Shown piece after piece: positions 10,771 to 23,627 of a stretch of 64,000 nucleotides of DNA (position 1 is the stretch's first letter; each line of letters starts with the position of its first letter). The stretch spans positions 11,955,501 to 12,019,500 of the forward strand of contig CM034102.1 of NCBI GenBank assembly GCA_019914945.1. Direction: 5' to 3'. The notes beneath the pieces are model-generated. The model did no database searches. It was given only the letters and a program-made list of their open reading frames with translations, and was not told the DNA's origin. Made by a program: the position numbers and the translations under genes. The stretch is from Typha latifolia. Its lineage: Eukaryota > Streptophyta > Magnoliopsida > Poales > Typhaceae.

Positions 10771-13735
10771 GCTTTGTTAATATTTGGTTTGCCCAAAATT
10801 ATTGTTATTCCATTTGGATTTGTTTGAGGGTGAAGGGTTTTGCTTCTGCTTCTCTCACCTATTTGGGTATTTGCACAACACTCTCCTCTTTGCCACCTTG
10901 GCCCTCGCTTCTAGCCTGCTCTATAGCATGCACCATTGGCATGCAACTACCTCGAGTTGAGCATAGCATGCCACCTCTCTCTTTCTCTCTCTCTCTTATT
11001 CTCTTTTCCCTTTTCCCCCTCCCTCACAGTCAGGCGTATCTTTCACCCACCCCCACCTTAAACGCTCTCCTCTCCTCCGTTCTACCGCCATGGATGAAGT
11101 TCAGCGGCAATACCAATGTTATAGCCATCAATGAGACCTCCTCTTCTCCTTCCTATTAGATTGTGGTTTGCCATCTTGATTGGTGTTCTGTCTTGCTCCT
11201 CATCGCCAGATTGAGAAGTGGATTTGGCTGGCCGGCGTGCTTCGGGTCGAAAACTTTCAAGGTTAGACAGTTTACTTAGGTGAGCTATTCTGATATGAGC
11301 CACCTTCCTATAGTCAACAATGGCCGGGTAGGCCTACTGGTGGTGCTCTTTTTTGCCCCATTTTGACCAACATGAACTGCTATTGCCATCCATTTTAGAA
11401 TATGATCAATTGTCAATCACCCTCCTAGCCGCCTTCATTTTGGCCCATAGCTTAACAGTGTTGCCTTGTCCCACTATTATGTCAGACCATCTCAATCTCC
11501 TCTTTAGTCTTCTTTGCCTCCGTTGTCATTAGTGTGGGGCCTTGTCCCGATGTGATTGTGTCCCTCGATGATTTTCCTATTTTCCCTCTAGTTTATCTTA
11601 GCCAATCAGCCATAGATCGTCGTCGACCTTCCTTTCTCACCAGAGGTGATCATAGGGCCCGACCAACCCAAACTCACCCAAATTTAACTGGGCAAAGCCC
11701 AACCCGAGCCGGAGATAGTGATGGGTAGCATGGGCTAAATCCTTGTTCGTCCAACCTATTACATCTACCTATGGCTTAGCTTGTTATGCATGTCTATTCA
11801 CATTATCTTTTAATTTCACATTGGATATTAAGTAAACTGAATATCAATATATAAGTATATTCTTATAAAAGATAACTAAAATATCTTTATGGAGCCCTAT
11901 TATGCTCCGCTCGATAAGATATAATATTTTTTAAATTTGGCCCATTACACTAGGCCTGTTATGCTTGGTGTAGGTCTGATATCTAATGAGCTAGCAGGCG
12001 GTAATAGGTAATAGTATTTTATCCTGGCTTGAACCTAGTCTGGTTCGATTGATTGGTGATTCAGGCTGTGAATAAATATTTAAGCCTAGTCGACCCGAAA
12101 GCTTCGCCCAAACTCGGCTTGACTTGCCCGATAATCACCTCTATCTCTCAATGGATGCTTGGATGAGAGTGATATGGGAAAGAAAAGGGAGGAGCCCTTT
12201 TGTTTAGACGAGGCCGACTCCAGCTCGAGTTGCTTAGGCTATTTTGGCTTAGCGCAAGGTTGAATGTGCTAGGTTGTGCTTTCTTGGCCCGAGTCCAAGC
12301 CCATGAGAGTTTGGTTAGGCTTGCTCGGCTCGAGTGATCTAGGCCATATTTAGCCATGTTTCTCCCATTAAGTCATTTAGCTTTCATTAGTTATTTTGTG
12401 AATTTGGTAGTAAAATATTATTTATCATAGACCTTCCTAAGATTAGCTCAAATTCGAGATAGGTCAGGTTTATATACTAGAGGCATTATCATAGGGAAAT
12501 TAGCGTATTTAGGCAAGTAGACTATATTCCCTTGCTATTGTGAATTGTTACGATACATTAGGTTGTATTCTAGAATAGTTTACATATGACAAGTAGCTTT
12601 ACATTAATAGTTGCATATATTGATTTAACATGATTATTTTTTTCTTTTGTACTTATTGTTCGAAGTATTAGTAATTTGCTTATATAGCATGTATACAATA
12701 TAACACCTAATTTTTCTATGATGATGATATTCTCAATTATGCTTATTGACGTTTGATATTTGACTTATATGATAGCATGCCGCATCCATATATGCACTAT
12801 CTTAAGGAGTGTGACTTATTTATCTTGACAATACCGGGCACCTCCTAGATCTAGGTAAGGAGAGGAGAAATTATAATATAATATTATATGGTAGGATTTA
12901 CGCATGAGGTCTCAGTCTGTGGATCCCAAACAATCAAGCTATTGTTCATCGAGTGATGAGCAATTATACCATTAATTGACTGAGGCTAAAACACCTTAGG
13001 GGTATTAAGCTGGTGATTGAAAAGCAGGATAGTCAGGTGGGTTGATGAATATAGTAAAAGTAGCATGTATAAGAGCCAAGCTATGTTAATTAATATGGCT
13101 TGATATTTGTCTTATAACATATAGAGAGATGATTGAGGATAAGTACATCATTCATTTATGTGTTGGATTGACCTTTAACATGAGTATACATATCGCATGG
13201 TGATGAGTCTGAGATTGTTTGACTATATGTCATCCTTTGCTATTTATATACTTATCATATTGGGCGTAAATGCTTAAACTTTGTCATACTATAAAATTTT
13301 TTATGCATAATTATGTTAGTGATGGTGTTATTTGCTGAGCACTAGGTTTATCTATATTTGATATATGATACAGATTAATTGTAGTCACGGTAGGAGCTTC
13401 TATAGTAGCTGATTTAATAGGGCAATATGCCTCTCTTATTTGTTGTGTTATATTTTTTACATTTGTTATAGTTAATTTCAGCACATACCTTATATTCAAG
13501 CACTCTATTCGCTTAAATACTATTGATAAACATATTGTGGCTTGCTAGTTTTATGGTTGTTTCTACTATTTTAATTTTATTTGGTGATGATGTATATGAG
13601 GGAAACCTTACATGAGAAGCACACGGTGTATTGGAGATATTTCAATATTAGACTTAAACTTGGATGATATTGTGGCTTTGTTTTATAATTTTTATGCCAA
13701 TATTTAGAACATGTCTCTTAGATGCCACACTATGT
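10771..13735. other. Unassigned repeat-like spacer
   Basis: There are no credible exons. The base composition shifts to a GC-richer stretch (about 10820-12350) and then back to AT-rich. This suggests a decayed insertion, perhaps the interior of the element whose LTR precedes it, but I recognise no gag, protease or polymerase motif. Short open frames here are chance. Confidence 0.4.
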
Positions 13736-13739
13736 TGGA

Positions 13740-14600
13740 TTGGTCGTCTTTGTGAGTCTTGAGCCGCCGTATAATGATGATTTCATCAAGCCTTTTTCAA
13801 TTGAGAAAACTAGTGATACCCCTTTTGCTATGCCTAAAGATAAGGCCTCGAGTCTGATAGTTATCATGTTGAATTTTTTTTATAAGTATTAAGACATTTT
13901 AGGGTATTCTAATTTAGGGGATTCATTATCATGTTGAATTCTAAATATTCGACTGCTTGCTTGCTGATGAGGATAAAACTCATATTACTTTAATCCTTAC
14001 GGTTCCTAACCCATCCACAGTGTATGATTTTCGTCCCATCTCCTTGTGTAATGTCTTTGATCGGCTTCTTACTAAAACCTTGGCCAACCACATGAACCTC
14101 TTCTTCCAAACTTAATAACTGCTGAGTAGTTCGCCTTCATGGCAGCTTGATTCATAATAGACAACACCATTTTGGCTCAAGAATCATCAGTTTTATGCAG
14201 TGTGGTAATAGAGACAATCCACATGTTATTATTAGAAGATATGAGAAAAAAAAAAGTCTATGATAGGCTTAGTTTGGATGTGTCCTTGAGGCTAGCTGAC
14301 GAGTTTTTTGAATGTTTAAATTTCTTAGATTAAAACTTGTATTGATTTCTTACCTTTTGCTTTTATTGTAAATGATATGATGCCCCATAGGATGAAAGAA
14401 TCGTGTGGCCTTAGACAGGAACACCCCATATTCCCATATTCATTTATTATGTGTGCTAAAGTATTATCTGATTTGTTGAACACTAAATGGATGATGAGGA
14501 TATTGAAGTCTTTACTATTTTTGCTAATTGCAAATTATGTCATATGATGTTCACTAATGATTCTTAATTGTAACTAAAGTGAATTCCTTCAATTGTGATG
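13740..14600 (+). pseudogene. Decayed LINE (L1-type) reverse transcriptase fragment
   Basis: Broken frames on the plus strand carry recognisable plant LINE motifs. First come traces of the segment just before the reverse transcriptase core, then FRPISLCNVFDRLLTKTLAN (about 14020-14085), then AEQFAF, a degenerate KKKVYDRLS (about 14250-14275), a broken equivalent of the RQGDPLSPYLF region (about 14410-14450), and a degraded remnant near 14540 where the FADD box should be. Stops and frameshifts occur throughout. It is a dead insertion and may be a fragment, since I find no endonuclease part upstream. Confidence 0.75.
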
Positions 14601-15974
14601 TGCTTAACTCTGGTTAGATAAATAGTTTAATCTAACCAATCAACAAGTTAATTGGAACAAGTTGGTCTTTTATCCCTTATATGAGCTAGTTTGATTCTTA
14701 GTATAACTATAACTTAGGCCCTGAATATCAGGCACCACTAGGGTTTATCACTCAAACTGCCAAACCTAAAATATGTTACCCCTCAATTTTACTTTCCTCT
14801 CATGGGGAGTTTTCTTATTGACTCGCTTCGGTCGAGGACTCCTTTTGCTCAAACAAATGATACTATTGAATGTTCCTCCAGTAAATAATCCAAGTAATGC
14901 AGCTTGATTGACCTTGTAGTGTACTTTGGTCTACCAATTCATTGTTTAGATAGATGATAAGTTATAATTTCACCAAACCAAAGAATGTAAGACCTTTCTT
15001 CTTACTGCCTAATATTTCGTCTTCTTCTTTTTTCCCTTTTTCTTCTTGCATTTGATTGTAAAGAAAGAAAAGAAGTAAATTTGAAGTTTTGATGCAATAA
15101 TTCTAAGTACCCAGAAAGTGATCCTAATCATAAAGTTCGAGACATATTGGTGCACAGTTGTAGGAAAAGTAGTTCTAACTATTTTTGTAATCATAGAAGA
15201 TCCAAATCTAGAATAAATTTAGAGAGAAGATAAAGGAGAAAAGGAGAAGATTTTAGTGAATATATTTCTCATTGAATGATAAAGGAGCATTAGCCCTATT
15301 TATACAAAGTCACCGTATATCTAAATAGATAAATCAAATAACTTTAATAACTTTGAAAACAAAATGACTTAGAACGTGTTTCTCTGGAAGAGAATTCAAA
15401 TACACTAAAAAGTGGTTCGAACGCACTAAAAGTGATTTTCCAAAGCCTATTTTACAGAGCAAAATCTTAATACACTTGAAAACTAATGCTCATAGAGCTA
15501 GAGACAAGTTTATAAGATATTATTCCAGCACACATTAGAAGCTTTGCACTTCACAGTATTTTTCTTTTGCAAAATATTAGCTGGGATGGTTTCTCTTAAC
15601 AAATAAACAGACAATTGTGCTTCTACTTCCTGCAATATCCAAGGGCATATAGGACTGGTAGATCTCCGAGAACCTGTGCTCTTTGTATAAAATTTCTCCT
15701 TCAAGTAGAATAAAATATATTCAATTACCAACTTTTCAAGATAATTACTTTTTTCTGAGAAAACCAGAGCCAAAATCTAGACATTCATACAAGAATAAAT
15801 GGGATTTCTAATACATATACATCTTAGCCTGCACAATTCAGCTGAAAGTCCCAGCAACACGCCAAATGGCAGCAAAATCCAGCAGTTTTGCACAACCTTG
15901 CTGTAAATGATGCACTGCAGGAGCAAAAGTGGTGGTATCTTGCAAGTCTTTCAGAAAAGATGAATTAGTATTTC
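14601..15974. other. Spacer and 3' flank of the CAX gene
   Basis: This holds AT-rich spacer and, at its right end, the 3' UTR of the minus-strand exchanger. I see no exon or mobile element. A minus-strand open frame at 15510-15773 has no recognisable family and lies just downstream of the CAX stop, so I read it as UTR. Confidence 0.45.
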
Positions 15975-18900
15975 CTAGTTCTCCGGAGGTTTATCTTCTG
16001 CATAACCAAACAGAGTGTACCATTGCATTAGTCATTGTTGAAATCAAATTCAGATGATCTAGACATTATCATTGATGAGTTAATTATCTATAAGCCAAAG
16101 CTATCATTAACTGTTCGCAAACATTACAGCTTCTTGTAGTGCAACCTGTGGAAATGAAAAGTTACAGGTTGGTCTCCTTCCAGTTTCATAGTTATACTAA
16201 TACTTCTATTTAAAAGAAAAAGGAAAAAAGCAATGGTTCTGCTAAACCTACTGCCTGAAACATACCCATGGGACTAAGACGAGGAAATATGTAAAATTCT
16301 TGTTTGGTCAAAGGAGAAAACTCTCAAGCTCATGTCCTAGAGACTTCGTAAAGATGGAGAGAAAACTAGGAAATAAATCATGTATTTCTCTAAGGAAAAT
16401 ATAATTGTATCATTGAATTTGATTCTCAAAAATCATAATAAAATAGTTACAGGAATTCCAAGAATGAGAAACTCACCAGCAGAAGTAGGATCGACATGTA
16501 CATAAAAACTGGCAGCTACTATCAGATAGCAAAGTATGAGCATTAACCCTTTGAAATAGTTAGAAGTTCCCTCCTGAAATAAAGTAACAAATTATGGATA
16601 ATTACTGCAAACATGGATGCCAGAATTAATCTTTGAAATCGCTAGAATGGATATTATTGCAGAAGTTGAAACTTCTGCAAAAGAAATAGGAACTGGTGGT
16701 TGGACAAGGATACTGAAAATGAAGTTGTCAATGCCATCTCTATCATAGTTTGGATGCAAGCAGTAAGATTATAATAGCTGAGGTGAAATACCTGTAGCAT
16801 GACAGCCACAACTAGTACAGTTATGAAGAGAGTTGCTGTCTCAAAAAGTTGAAAATTTAAGTCCATAGGTTGCCCCATCATCCACCCAATTATCACACAA
16901 AAGGGAATCTGAAGGAGCAAATATAATACAAGAGAGAGAGATGTAAGCGAAAAAAAATCTTACTATTATAAGTAGATCAAAAGAAACTTACTGATACTTC
17001 TACATGCAAACATACAAGAAGGTTAGCAAAATAACTAATCGTTAAACAATAATTAATTAACAAGTAACTAATGATGCTTCTCACTAGACTGCGAGAAGAT
17101 CATATATTCTACCATTTTAGTGTTTTCAGAGCAAAAGAGGATACTCATTTCATTTACTTGAATCCAGATCAGTCCTAAAACAATACTTGTAAGCTAAGCT
17201 ATAAATGCACTATAATAAGCAGAAGCAATCATCAACTGAGACAAGAAAATTGCTACTGTTGGAGCAAAATATTCGGATATATTTACTTACCGCAAACATA
17301 GATATTTGTGTTGATGATCCAATTGCAACTCCAAGCGAAATGTCCTAATGAATACCCAAGTAGATTAGTTGAGTTTAAATGTCTAATTCCAGAAGAAATT
17401 AGACTCCGAAAAACCAAAGAAACTTACAAGTTTGTCCTTCATGGCAAACATTACGGCACTTGCATGCTCAGCAGCGTTCCCAACAATGGGAAGCAAAATA
17501 ACACTTATAAAAGCAATTGGTATATTCCATGCGGTTGAAGCCCCCTGTAAAATTTACAAAAAAGTAATCCATGAACTAATGTTAATGGCACAACAAGGAA
17601 TTGGACCAACAACAAAAAAAACATTAAACAACAGATGAAAGAAGCTAAAAGAATAGCAATCTTATCAATACGTCAGACTATCAGAACAGTCATCATTCAT
17701 TTAGTAACAAATAGACATGGAAGCATGTTAACTGCAACTACAGATGACATACACACACATAAAATTGAACGACCTTGCTGGCCATGAGAACTCACATTTG
17801 TGGGCAAGCATCATGCTGTCGAGGTTTACTGATTTTTCATGAACAAATCCCAAAGTAAATAAAAGGTTGATCATAAAAATAGTTGTAAGACAATACTAGA
17901 ACAGAAGGTTGAAGATAGTAAAGGATAAACTCATAAAATGTTGTCCTTTAAAATTCTTTATCAAACTACCGTATGATAAGATAGAGTGCTCTACATTCCT
18001 ATGCTGCATTAATGAAGTAGATGAGATAGGATTTAAAATAAAGTATGCCTCTCTGGTCACAAATCTGAACACAACAACATATATTTTTACAAGAACGTCA
18101 AGTTAACCCTATAACATTAGCTTTTAAGATAATCTTAGGAGGTTTAATTACTTAATGAAGGATGAACAGTGTTAGAAGAATTAAAGTATAACTTAAAATA
18201 GTTTAGCAGAAGTAGAGACAAGTCAGACAACTATATTAACTCAAAGTACAATTCTTGGAATAATAGAAGGAAAAAAAAGCATTATCAGGGACTCTTTTCT
18301 GTCGGTCACTTCACATGAACATGTACAACAGCAACTAAATAACAAAAAAATAGTAATTATGTTGTAGTAACAGAGGAAAATGCTTTATCTATGATCACAG
18401 ATCAATATGGATTAGCATGGGGTCGTGACACGAGACAGAACAGTGAGTACCAAGAAACTCCCTTGTATCAATGGCGCTAAGGCATAATTTCAGTATGTTC
18501 TGACCTGCGCCAGTCGGCATGCCCAACATAGCAATCCATGTGCGTGTGTATGTGCATGTCAGTGTGTTAATATGCTTGAGCGTGTGTGCTTGTGCGTGCA
18601 TATATGTGTTTCTGTTGGTCTGTGTGAGAATACATATGCCTGTATAACTGTATGAAATATGAATGACTTGAGACTAAAGCTTTCTTATCACAGAATAATA
18701 TTCCTTCCATTAGTTTTTCTGCTATCTTTGGTAGAGTTGAACATAGCTTGACATATTTAAGCCATTGGCTTTCCCCTCATCTGGATTCTTTGCACTTCTC
18801 GTCTAAATTGCCAGCCAAGAAGGTGGCTGTATTTTCTACTGATCCTTACTGATTCAAATACTTATTGCTCTGTGATCAACAATGTTTCTGATAGTTTACT

Positions 18901-21805
18901 AGGCCCAGAAGTCAGAAGATGATGAGTGGTTAATTTACATTATTCTTGTGATATCATAACTTTGGAGTAGAGCAAGTATATAGAGGATCAAAGTAAATTT
19001 TTACAAATAATGTAAGAACTAAGAAGCACTACCTCTATAGCATCAACCAAATAATCAGAGAGGACTGAAATGCATGCAGTCATAATTGCAAGCCAGATGA
19101 TTGCTTCCCATTGTGAAATCTCAGCACTCTCCTCTTCATCTAAGCTCCCAGTATCCTGACTTCCTACCTTGAATCACACAAAGATTTGAAAACATCATCT
19201 AAACCGAAGCCATGAGAACAAGAATACAAACAAAGACAGTTATGATGGAAGAGCTAAAAGTTATTATTTTTGTAAATGCGAGGAAGCAAACAAGAATTTG
19301 TACAACATTTCAAATCCTTTAAATTTAGATATAAAATCTTTACATGGAGTAGATGTGTATTAATCTTTTGATCTGCATTCAATATGTTGACTGGCAGTAT
19401 AGTGTCATAGCACCAGAAGAAAGGCCTACTAAAGGAGACCTTGAGCACTTACTAGCTCATGTAGGACTTTATCACCATTATACAAGTCAAAATTTCTTTT
19501 TTTGTTGAAACTGCAAATATAACTCAGTGATGGAACATTATATATGTGACAAGCACTCTATCACTACATACACCTTGACGCTGGTAACAAATCCCCCAAC
19601 AACCCTATGCATCTATTGGTCCTACATATCCAATCAGTTAGTTCAATTGTTATGGAGAATTTACTAGTTGCCACCAATAGATTGGTCTCAGATTGTAAAG
19701 GAACCAAAAGATAAATCTCATCTGATGGACTAATTGGCTTTCTTCATCTGAGTAGACATGAAGCAAGTTATGATTAGCACAGATAAAGTACCAATAATAG
19801 AAACTGTAATACAGCTCAATTGCAACTATTTCAAAAGGGAAAGTAAACTTATAGTGCAACTTACGATGAAAAGGTTATGCTGAAACTAGCATGAGAAGTA
19901 TCATCTATATAATCAAATTTCTTTGCAAAGTTGTACGCTGGACCAACCTCATTTGGTAAATCATATAGACTCGCATGGCTTTTCAACTGGAAAACGAGAT
20001 AGGAAGCATAAGCCACAAGCATAATGCAGCTGCTAAATCTTGAAAGGGCCAATTCTGACTTGCCAAATTGAACTTCGGTATGAGTATAGTGGAGAACGGC
20101 AGGAAAAAGCAAGCCCATGACAGCCATTAAAAGCAATCCAGAGTTCACAACAGCTGCTGCCTGTGGTTTACAAAACAAGGATTCTGATGTTTACAAAAAC
20201 CATATGCTGCCAGTTAAAAATTTCTGCTCTTCATAAGTATCACTGAATATTGAAATCAAGATTTAAATACCTTATTGAACACTTGATCCTTTTTAATAAA
20301 CACAATTCCTCCACTGAAGAATGCACAACCAAGAACCAGCAGCATGTTTGACAAGATAGATCCTAGTAGTGATTGTTGAACAACTCTCAACATTCCAATT
20401 CTCAGAGCATGAACTGATATTATCAATTCCGTCGCATTTCCAAAGGTAGCATTTAAAAGACCACCCACTGTATGAGGACAATGCCACTATTACTTAAGAT
20501 GAACACCAATTCAACCACATAAAATTACTAATGAAGTTTCATAGTGACATATTTCCCAAGAATAAACTATAGCTACTGAAGATAAATTATCATTACTGAC
20601 TCGAAAAGAATCCACATCCTGAACAGGAGGTGGAGCAAGAACAGCAAACTTATGAATGGTTGGAGAAGATAAAAGGAGTCAGAATGCTAACCATACTGAT
20701 CATAATGACAAATTTTAAGTTTTAATATGCTTTTGTCCCTTATTAAAACAAATCACTTTTAGATATTATTTCAGATCAACATCATTTGTATCTAGAGTTT
20801 ATCATTAATCAGGGCTTATATGATGGTTGGTACTGAATCTAAATTATTTGCCAAAAGGAAAAAAAAAAGGAAAAGAGAGGCAACAAACCTGTTGGGCCTG
20901 TAAAGAGTGCTAGCTGCCTACAACAAATGACAAAATATATTAAATTATGTAGTAGAGTTCGAAGAAATACTACCTGAAAAATCAGATAATGCCATGAAGA
21001 AATATAAGAGTAACAGGACTCCTTACTCAGTAGCAAATCCCAACCGTTCGGCTAAAGGAATAATGCCCAATAGGCTCAGTAGAAATACCCAACCCTATAT
21101 AAGCATCAAAATACAATGTAATTGGTACCAAAATTATGGTATAGAATATAAGCTTTTATATAATTCTATTCTGTAAAATCATATGAGACATAATACATGT
21201 AGGTGAGTAGACTTACATGATTACCAGTCATGTAATTGGTCAGGACTGCTACTGGACCACAAGGCATCAATAGGTTAATCTTTGATTCCAGTATTACAAT
21301 CTTACAGCTTCTGATAATTTGACTCCTTAAATATTTGATTCTGCATCGTTGTTCGTCATCTGAAAAGGAATTATGCTGACTTCCTTCCACACCAAATGCC
21401 TTCCTGGCGGCTGCCACCGGGCTAACAAGGCTTTCATCCTCAAATTCATCCGGTCTACCATCTGGTGAACCAATCTGTTCTATATAGCAATTGGCACAAA
21501 ACCAGAAGCAGTAAATAGATTTCAAGAGAAAAAAAGAAAACTTGAAAGTAGTCTAAACATTAGCACAGTGACAAAGATCTCCTTAGTTTCATTACTATTA
21601 TTGTCAGATTAAACAAGGTGATTATTTACTAGTTACTACATCATATGCTAAGTTAGAAAGATAAGAACGAAGGTGCACTTAACACAGACCTAAAATAAAC
21701 CACTATCAGGCTATCAGCAATCTGATACAGATAAGCATAGATAACACTCACATCAAGATCATAATTTTCTGCGTTCATCTGCAGCTTTTGATCGATCTTC
21801 CCCAT
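15975..21805 (-). CDS. CAX2-like: Vacuolar cation/proton exchanger, CAX2 type
   Basis: Complete, 453 aa, 12 coding exons: 21805-21752, 21474-21217, 21094-21027, 20917-20889 (29 nt), 20467-20271, 20160-19948, 19167-19033, 17544-17428, 17344-17291, 16908-16792, 16573-16477 and 15997-15975 (23 nt, TAG). All phases close. The two alpha-repeat signatures of the CaCA superfamily are present: GNATE (about 146-150) and GNAAEH (about 340-345). An acidic loop ([12 protein letters not shown], about 277-288) separates the halves. The family uses the vacuolar proton gradient to load Ca2+, Mn2+ or other metals into the vacuole. [18 protein letters not shown] and the downstream [11 protein letters not shown] place it with CAX2/5/6. 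A TAG directly precedes the chosen ATG; a second in-frame ATG lies nine codons on. A 5'-UTR intron (about 21809-22289) is likely. Confidence 0.95.
17545..19032 (-). other. Long intron 7 of the CAX gene
   Basis: This is the largest CAX intron (1488 bp), with no exon visible inside. Around 18535-18640 the plus strand is a run of mostly alternating purine and pyrimidine, rich in TG and CG steps (for example GTGCGTGTGTATGTGCATG). I see no transposon ends. Confidence 0.55.
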
Positions 21806-22471
21806 CTACTAAAACAACAGGCAAAAGTCCACTCCAAGTGCGAGCATCTTCAAAAGAAAAGAATCATAAATCTTGTAGCTAGCTATAATAATTGACAGAA
21901 ATTCTCAGAAGTTATGGAAAAAAGTTAATTGTATATAATAAGTAGATACATAAAAACAATTGAAGAAGAGTGGCAGCTTTAAAATATAAAATAATAGACT
22001 TGATTGGCATTCATAGACAAATAGTTGAATCAAGGGGCACGCATTTTCAGGTTAAAAATTCTCCTACTTGAATTTCCACTATACAATGCAATAGGAACAC
22101 AAGTTCTACAAAGCCAGGGAACATTTGATTCAGATTTTTTGTACAATCACACCAATTGGAATGTCTAAACCCAAACCATAACACCCTGTTCATGTCTGAA
22201 AAAATCAAAAGCCAAACTTGATAATGAACTATGTTTATTATTCTATAATAATACTTAATCTTTACTATTCGATTTGTAGATGATCATACCTATCGCAAAG
22301 GTTCCGAATTGGAGGAGGAATGTCGTAGAGCTTCCCAAATGGCAAGAGAGGAAGGCAGTAGTGATAATATTAAGAGAAGAAGAAGGGAAAAATAAAGGGA
22401 AAGAGGAGAGATTTCTTTGTAAAAATTGCAGAGGGGGCAAGATTGAAGGAAGAAAGTAAACGGGCAATATT

Positions 22472-22473
22472 GA

Positions 22474-22505
<32 letters not shown>
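22472..22505. repeat. (GAAA)n microsatellite in the probable CAX leader
   Basis: About eight GAAA units. On the CAX sense strand this is a (CTTT)n tract inside the probable 5' leader exon. Confidence 0.9.
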
Positions 22506-22861
22506 GATGGTTAGGCTTTGGTGTACCTATTTCGTGCTTTCTTTTTAATCGTTTTAACGGTCGCGCACGAGTGACGTTTCTCGTAGCCCCTAATTTGGGT
22601 CGATCGCCACCCTTTTCTTCGGACGTGACTCTTCCACCTCCCATGCATGTCTATTATTATATCCATTTCCACAACAAAGCAATGACCTTCAACATTATTA
22701 ATAAATGCCGTTCAAGAACATGCTCTGCACTATTCCCTCCTAACTAGATGGCGTGGATGACAACTAACTAAGAGACAGAAAGAAAGAACGAGAGTTTCAA
22801 TCAATTTTACCTTTTGTACTTTTGATGAAAATTAACTCTAAGTAATGCAGTTCGTGTCCTT

Positions 22862-22888
22862 TTATTATTATTATTATTATTATTATTT
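22862..22888. repeat. (TTA)n microsatellite
   Basis: About nine TTA triplets in the intergenic spacer. Confidence 0.85.
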
Positions 22889-23586
22889 TCTTAGAAAGTA
22901 CTACTAATTTAAAAAAGAAAAAAAGAATTATCACAAAGCATAAGATATATATTTAGCAAGGTTACATGAAGATAAAGTGATTTATGTTCACAGTAATTGT
23001 GTATAAATGTATCTACCCTCCCACCCCCACAAGAAACGAGGACATCTTGAGTTATTTAGTGAATTATAATTAATGGAGAAGAAAAGGAGGGGAGAAGTCA
23101 TCTGGTATCTGGTATTGGTTTCACATTGTAGTAATTGCTTTCTCCAATTTCTATTCCATTTAGACTGTGGAGTGTTCAATCTAGAATAAGATGATCTTTC
23201 TAATTATTTAACACGACAAGTAATGTTCTACAGTGAACACAGTATAAATTAAGTCTCATTCATTTTAAGAATAAATTCTTTTTATTCTAGAATAATATCT
23301 AACTTATCACAATAACTTCGTTCACTTGTGGAATAAAATTAATAGTAGTATAATTGTTCTTATTTCTAATACTAGCATAAGAAAACTTATACCGATGTAA
23401 GCAATTATTATTTTTGATTGTATGTTTATAGTGTATAATAATTATACTTAATATAACATAAAGTTAAAATAATAATTTAACAAATAACTAAAATACTATT
23501 TATAATAGATGGAATAGGAGAAAAGAAAGAGAGTGATTAAAATAATTATCGATTGAAGTAATGTCTTTTTAAGAATTAAATAGTAA

Positions 23587-23589
<3 letters not shown>

Positions 23590-23620
<31 letters not shown>
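23590..23620. repeat. (TA)n microsatellite
   Basis: A TA dinucleotide run of about 30 bases that grades into related TATTTATATA sequence. Confidence 0.85.

Positions 23621-23627
<7 letters not shown>

Noticed and set aside
10824..11159. 111-residue frame with a hydrophobic start
   Set aside because: It is a CT-rich low-complexity stretch in a repeat-like region, with no splice partners or family motif.
15510..15773. 87-residue minus-strand open frame downstream of CAX
   Set aside because: It has no family motif or signal and sits directly beyond the CAX stop codon, so it is best read as 3' UTR.
22255..22644. 129-residue minus-strand frame upstream of CAX
   Set aside because: It is low-complexity Phe/Leu/Ser sequence from CT-rich leader DNA including the CTTT repeat. 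A UTR exon explains it.
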